A stretch of 24,791 nucleotides of DNA from Silene noctiflora (taxonomy: Eukaryota; Streptophyta; Magnoliopsida; Caryophyllales; Caryophyllaceae): NCBI GenBank assembly GCA_009801015.1, contig VHZZ01006971.1:17601-42391 (forward strand), written 5' to 3'. The notes under the pieces were generated by a model. It was not told the origin of the DNA, made no database searches, and saw only the letters and a program-made list of their open reading frames with translations. Position numbers and translations under genes: made by a program. Each line of letters begins with the position of its first letter. Position 1 is the first letter of the stretch. This document shows positions 21,361 to 24,791 of this stretch, one piece after another.

Positions 21361-23081
21361 GAGGCCTCCGCCTCACATATTCTTCACGCGAGTGTCCGCC
21401 CTTCTCTTCCCTCTTTGCATTCTAAGACCACGTGCTTTTGCTACGACGCCTGCGTGCTCGAGCATTCTCGACCACGTAAGCCTAGATCATTCTAAGTACA
21501 AGTAACGTTTTGCATAGACCTACCAATTTGACCACTACACCTCAATCAACCTAATTAATCAATCGTTTTTCTTAAATCCTTTTCAAAGGCATCTTCATTA
21601 CATCGAGTCGAATTAGTCATTTTTGGTTCGTAAACATGTAAGTCTGAGGATGTAAAATCTTATTTGTATTTTATTTTATATATTTATAATCATGTAAGAG
21701 TCTATGCCGTAAACATGCTTTCAAATCATAGTTTTTTAACCTTTTTGACGAATCAGCAGGGAAAGACTATCGGGATGAAACGCAGGAGCAGTTGCGCCTT
21801 CTGGAACAGTCGCAACATCTACTGCACCTCTTCCAGAGGCTTCTTATCTGCTGCTGCTCTTCTTCTTCTTCATCGAGTACCAATTGTTTCGTCCCTTATG
21901 TTTTATTTTGTTTTCTTTCATAATTTCCAGTCTTCTTAAATTATTTTCTCGACTTAAATCCCTTATAATCAATATTTGTGGGTTTTTTGTCATTTATTTC
22001 AAATCCGGATTTTCAATGGTTCGATCTTCTCGTATTAAATCATTAAGATTCGACTTTTGTATATGTTTTTCTATTCTATGACGATCTTTTGTTTATGTAT
22101 AATCTGTTAAATCACCTTAATTCCAGTCTAATATCAATTAAAACACCTAAATTAATCAATGAACGATAATTAACCGTGATTCTGACTTTCACAGTCATAA
22201 TGTAACTCGAGAACAGTCGCACAAGGTGATGCGCCTCTTCTAGAGGACGCATCATGTGCTGCGCCTGTTTTGGGTTGGCTTCTGTCTCCGAACTCATCTC
22301 GTTTTGACGCAGCTTTTCTGTTTAAGTTTTATAATCAACTATTATCCGTATTACCACTGTTTCGACATACTTAATATTTTATATTTTATTTTTATTGTTT
22401 CTTTTTTCCTAAAACCCTTTTAAGCGTGTTTATGGCATGGATTCATTTATCATTTTGTAAATTTTATTCCCTTGAAATTTATTTCGTCTTATATGATTTA
22501 TTTTTCTGGTTTATTCACATGTAATGAATGTAAATCTTTCACTTTGAATTAATTGCTTGCTAATTATGTGTTAACCGACTTAGTTTAATTCACATGCTAC
22601 GACTAATCAATTACTTGTTGCACTGCTGCCTATAACGAACAACATATCGAGTATAAATGATTTTCCCTGATCATTAGTAGAGGCTGCTATCGAGGTGGGC
22701 GGGATTAGGTGTTCTAATAAGAGCTTCCTAATGCGTACCCTCACCCCTTACTCAGATATTTCTGAACACCAGTGTTCATTGGCATCACGAGAGTCATTCT
22801 AGACATGGAATGCTAAGGGTGACAAATTTCTTAGTTTTTATGTCACTACTTTGTGTCTTTACATGATACGAAGTATTCGAATGGATCCAATTATCCACAA
22901 AAATTGGTGGCGACTCCACAAATGCAGGCTTGTTCAAACCATTCGCCGGTTTCAATGCCTTTCAAATCGGTAATGGCCCATGACGTGCTTTGTCAACACA
23001 AAGTTCCGTGGGAGAAGTACCGCCATCTCAAACTCTCCAACGCGCGGGTGCACGCGGCGTGGGTGGCCCATGTCCACAGTT

Positions 23082-23100
23082 TGGCGACTCCGCTGGGGAT
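23082..23100 (+). other. tRNA-Arg primer-binding site
   Basis: TGGCGACTCCGCTGGGGAT begins with TGG, the complement of a tRNA CCA end. By memory it matches the 3' end of a plant tRNA-Arg that starts GACTCCG. Ogre elements are known to use tRNA-Arg as primer. Confidence 0.8.
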
Positions 23101-23854
23101 GATACACTTAGACTAAGTCTAATGTTACCCAGGGTGAAACTTGAATAAGGTTAGGGATAGTTTGTATAAGACAGTTGCCCGTTTTTATTACTCGACCTTC
23201 TTAGGTCGTTTTAGTTGGCCTTCCTAAGCTCTTAATCCAACCAACTAGACCAATCGTCCCGTCTCGATGGAACAAATTCTTATTTGTCCCTAGTAGATGG
23301 ATAGCGATCGACGTCAACCACACTACGATGCTTACTCATGTTTGTATCAAGAGCTTTCACTACTCGAGGAAATGGAACTAGGAACCGGCCTACTCATGTT
23401 TGGCACAGACCTCTCCACATACCACAGTTTGATAGTTTGGTGTGGCAACCCACCCTTTTAATCCAATACCATATTAAAATCACTCAGCATATCGTTATAA
23501 TGAATGTATATATGCTTATGCCTTTATGTGATCACCTTTTACAAACAAAACCATGACGAATTTTCGAAAATAAAAAAAAATCTTTAAAATGTAATTCTTT
23601 TCAATGGCTTAAATATCGAACTAAGTCAATTCGAGTCCTTTCCTTTTGAGTCTCCAAATATAAATCAAGTCAGCACACCTATGATGACACACAATGATCA
23701 GTAGGCGTCACCTTTCAAGGTCCTTCACTTTAGAAATCATCACTTACACGACACGAGTCAATCCTTCTTATGAGTCAGTCTTTTGTTCTCGAGTCTTCGG
23801 TATGTGTGTTTCGGTCAGAGCTTGATTCGCCATCGATTTCTATCTCAGTTCAAG
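23101..23854 (+). other. Retrotransposon leader between primer site and gag
   Basis: About 750 bp of untranslated leader. No ORF longer than 72 codons with any family resemblance is present, so there is no evidence of the extra ORF1 seen in Ogre proper. Confidence 0.6.
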
Positions 23855-24703
23855 ATGTCTAGAGACGGTGAAGATCACGGAAGTGTCACTGGTCAACCAA
23901 ATCCTGATCCTGGTATGAATGAAATCTTGGCTGCCCTTCTTCGTCTCCAAGATAGCCAGGATGTTGCTTATACTCGTTTAGAAAACATCGAAAATCAAAT
24001 TATCACAGTAGAACCTCGACTTCTTTCTGCAGAAGGACCTACATCTGAGCCAAAGAATACTCCTAAAATCGATACTCCTGTATCTACAGAAGCAGAAAAG
24101 CATCTTCGCTATCTGGAAGAACAACTCATGTACCTCAAAGGGATGATATCTATAGGGAAAACAGTCAGACATATGAGGCAGTGAGCACCCAATTGCCTAC
24201 TAACTTCAGCATGACTGACATTCCAAGGTTCAAAGGATATGAAAATCCTCTAAAACACATTCGAGCCTTCAAAGACTATATGTCCATCAAGGGCATCAAA
24301 CCTGAGATGTTTCTAAGGATCTTTCCTTCATCTCTCGATACTATTCCTAAGCAATGGTTCTATTCTTTAGATCTTAAAAAAATCGCGACTTGGGATGATG
24401 TTGCAATCGATTTCACCAAGCAATATGCGGATAATACTGAAATCCAAGTTAATATGCTCACTCTAGAAGTGTTAACTCAAAATGAAAAAGAAGGTTTCAC
24501 CGACTTCCTAAGTAGGTGGAGAAAGACTAGCACGCAACTTGTTGAATGCCCAGAAGAAGTCACTCTTGTGGAAAAGTTCGTCGATAATCTGAAACCCATC
24601 TATGCAAACCACCTAATGTACAAGAATTTCAAGTCCTTCAAAGACTTAACTTTTTTAGGTACGAGAATTGAAGACGATATTCGCAAAGGACTATTGTCCA
24701 AAA
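23855..24703 (+). pseudogene. Retrotransposon gag, frameshifted and truncated
   Basis: Gag forms the nucleocapsid of the particle in which the element is reverse transcribed. Translation from ATG 23855 (MSRDGEDHG) runs to a stop at 24182-24184. The reading then continues in another frame, which already makes sense from about 24148 (DIYREN...). This implies a one-base shift near 24141-24150. The second frame carries the retrotransposon gag domain (IPRFKGYENPLKHIRAFKDY, FLSRWR, GTRIEDDIRKG) and ends at a stop created at 24706-24708. An upstream in-frame ATG at 23783 is less likely as the start. The zinc knuckle and downstream pol are absent because the sequence changes at 24704. Confidence 0.8.
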
Positions 24704-24791
24704 TGTAGGAAATATCAGTATATTTCATCAAGAAATTATTAGGATTATAACAAAATTATTAGATATGAAATACGAGTCATAAACGAAAGGC
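24704..24791 (+). mobile_element. Putative start of a nested LTR element
   Basis: Gag homology stops inside the codon series just after GLLSK, and the next bases read TGTAGGAAATAT, an LTR-like TG start. The remaining AT-rich sequence to the window end has the look of a Ty1/copia LTR. Only 88 bases are visible, so this is an inference. Confidence 0.4.

Larger units (their letters stand above)
19962..23078 (+). repeat. Probable 5' LTR (~3.1 kb)
   Basis: It starts with TGTGATGAG and ends with TCCACA, the TG...CA pattern, three bases before the primer-binding site. TGATGAG at 19964 is an alternative start, and TCCACA at 22894-22899 is an alternative end. It contains CATCAT/CACCAC-rich low-complexity DNA (about 20280-20460), a TATA box and several GC-rich hairpins. 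The open frame at 20219-20776 is a by-product of this composition. Without the 3' LTR the boundaries cannot be proven. Confidence 0.6.
19962..24703 (+). mobile_element. Tat/Ogre-like Ty3/gypsy LTR retrotransposon, 5' part
   Basis: In order: a probable 5' LTR (19962-23078), a tRNA-Arg primer-binding site (23082-23100), a leader and a gag coding region. The gag sequence, the tRNA-Arg primer site and the very long LTR all point to the Tat/Ogre lineage of non-chromoviral Ty3/gypsy elements. Protease, reverse transcriptase, RNase H, integrase and the 3' LTR are not in the window. Gag is frameshifted and the element is interrupted at 24704, so this copy is defective. No extra ORF1 upstream of gag, as in Ogre proper, was seen. 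Confidence 0.8.

Noticed and set aside
1..24791. CRISPR array, bacterial operon or phage-like system
   Set aside because: No regularly spaced direct repeats with unique spacers and no prokaryotic gene organisation; both genes are intron-rich plant genes.

Overview
This is plant nuclear DNA, most likely from a eudicot. Both protein genes are split by many GT-AG introns, and non-coding space is crowded with plant-type transposable elements. The style of the elements (long-LTR Tat/Ogre-like retrotransposon, tRNA-derived SINEs, Stowaway and Tourist MITEs) would suit a mid-sized to large genome. I cannot name the species from the sequence; a Caryophyllales origin is only an impression.

Layout. 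(1) 183-9234, plus strand: a complete 13-exon gene for the transcriptional adaptor ADA2 (ZZ finger, SANT, ADA2 middle region, SWIRM), about 532 aa. Its introns carry a Tourist-like MITE, a probable SINE, two hAT-like non-autonomous elements with 8-bp target duplications, a small foldback element and a ~200-bp tandem duplication. (2) 9235-11347: intergenic space between two converging genes, with one possible MITE. (3) 11348-17492, minus strand: a complete 9-exon gene for TIM50, the inner-membrane receptor of the mitochondrial TIM23 translocase, about 325 aa. Its introns carry a Stowaway MITE, two copies of a CGCCTT/AAGGCG-rich repeat, a GC-rich block with a G-quadruplex motif and a SINE-like remnant. 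(4) 17493-19961: TIM50 upstream region, with a 604-bp Mutator-like MITE (165-bp terminal inverted repeats, near-perfect 9-bp target duplication) and a second SINE-like remnant. (5) 19962-24703: the 5' part of a Tat/Ogre-like Ty3/gypsy retrotransposon. It has a long LTR (~3.1 kb), a tRNA-Arg primer-binding site, a leader and a frameshifted gag. (6) 24704-24791: gag stops abruptly at what looks like the start of another LTR (TGTAGGAAATAT), suggesting a nested insertion that continues beyond the window.

The two genes are unrelated housekeeping genes: ADA2 works with GCN5 in nuclear histone acetylation, and TIM50 works in mitochondrial protein import. They share no pathway and are convergent neighbours. 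I found no rRNA, canonical tRNA, CRISPR or bacterial-type operon. No undescribed system is evident. The most unusual items are regulatory-looking motifs inside transposable elements (a palindromic cluster of four W-boxes in the LTR, telo-box repeats inside the MULE MITE, repeated GC hairpins in the LTR) and a duplicated LTR-end/PBS signature.
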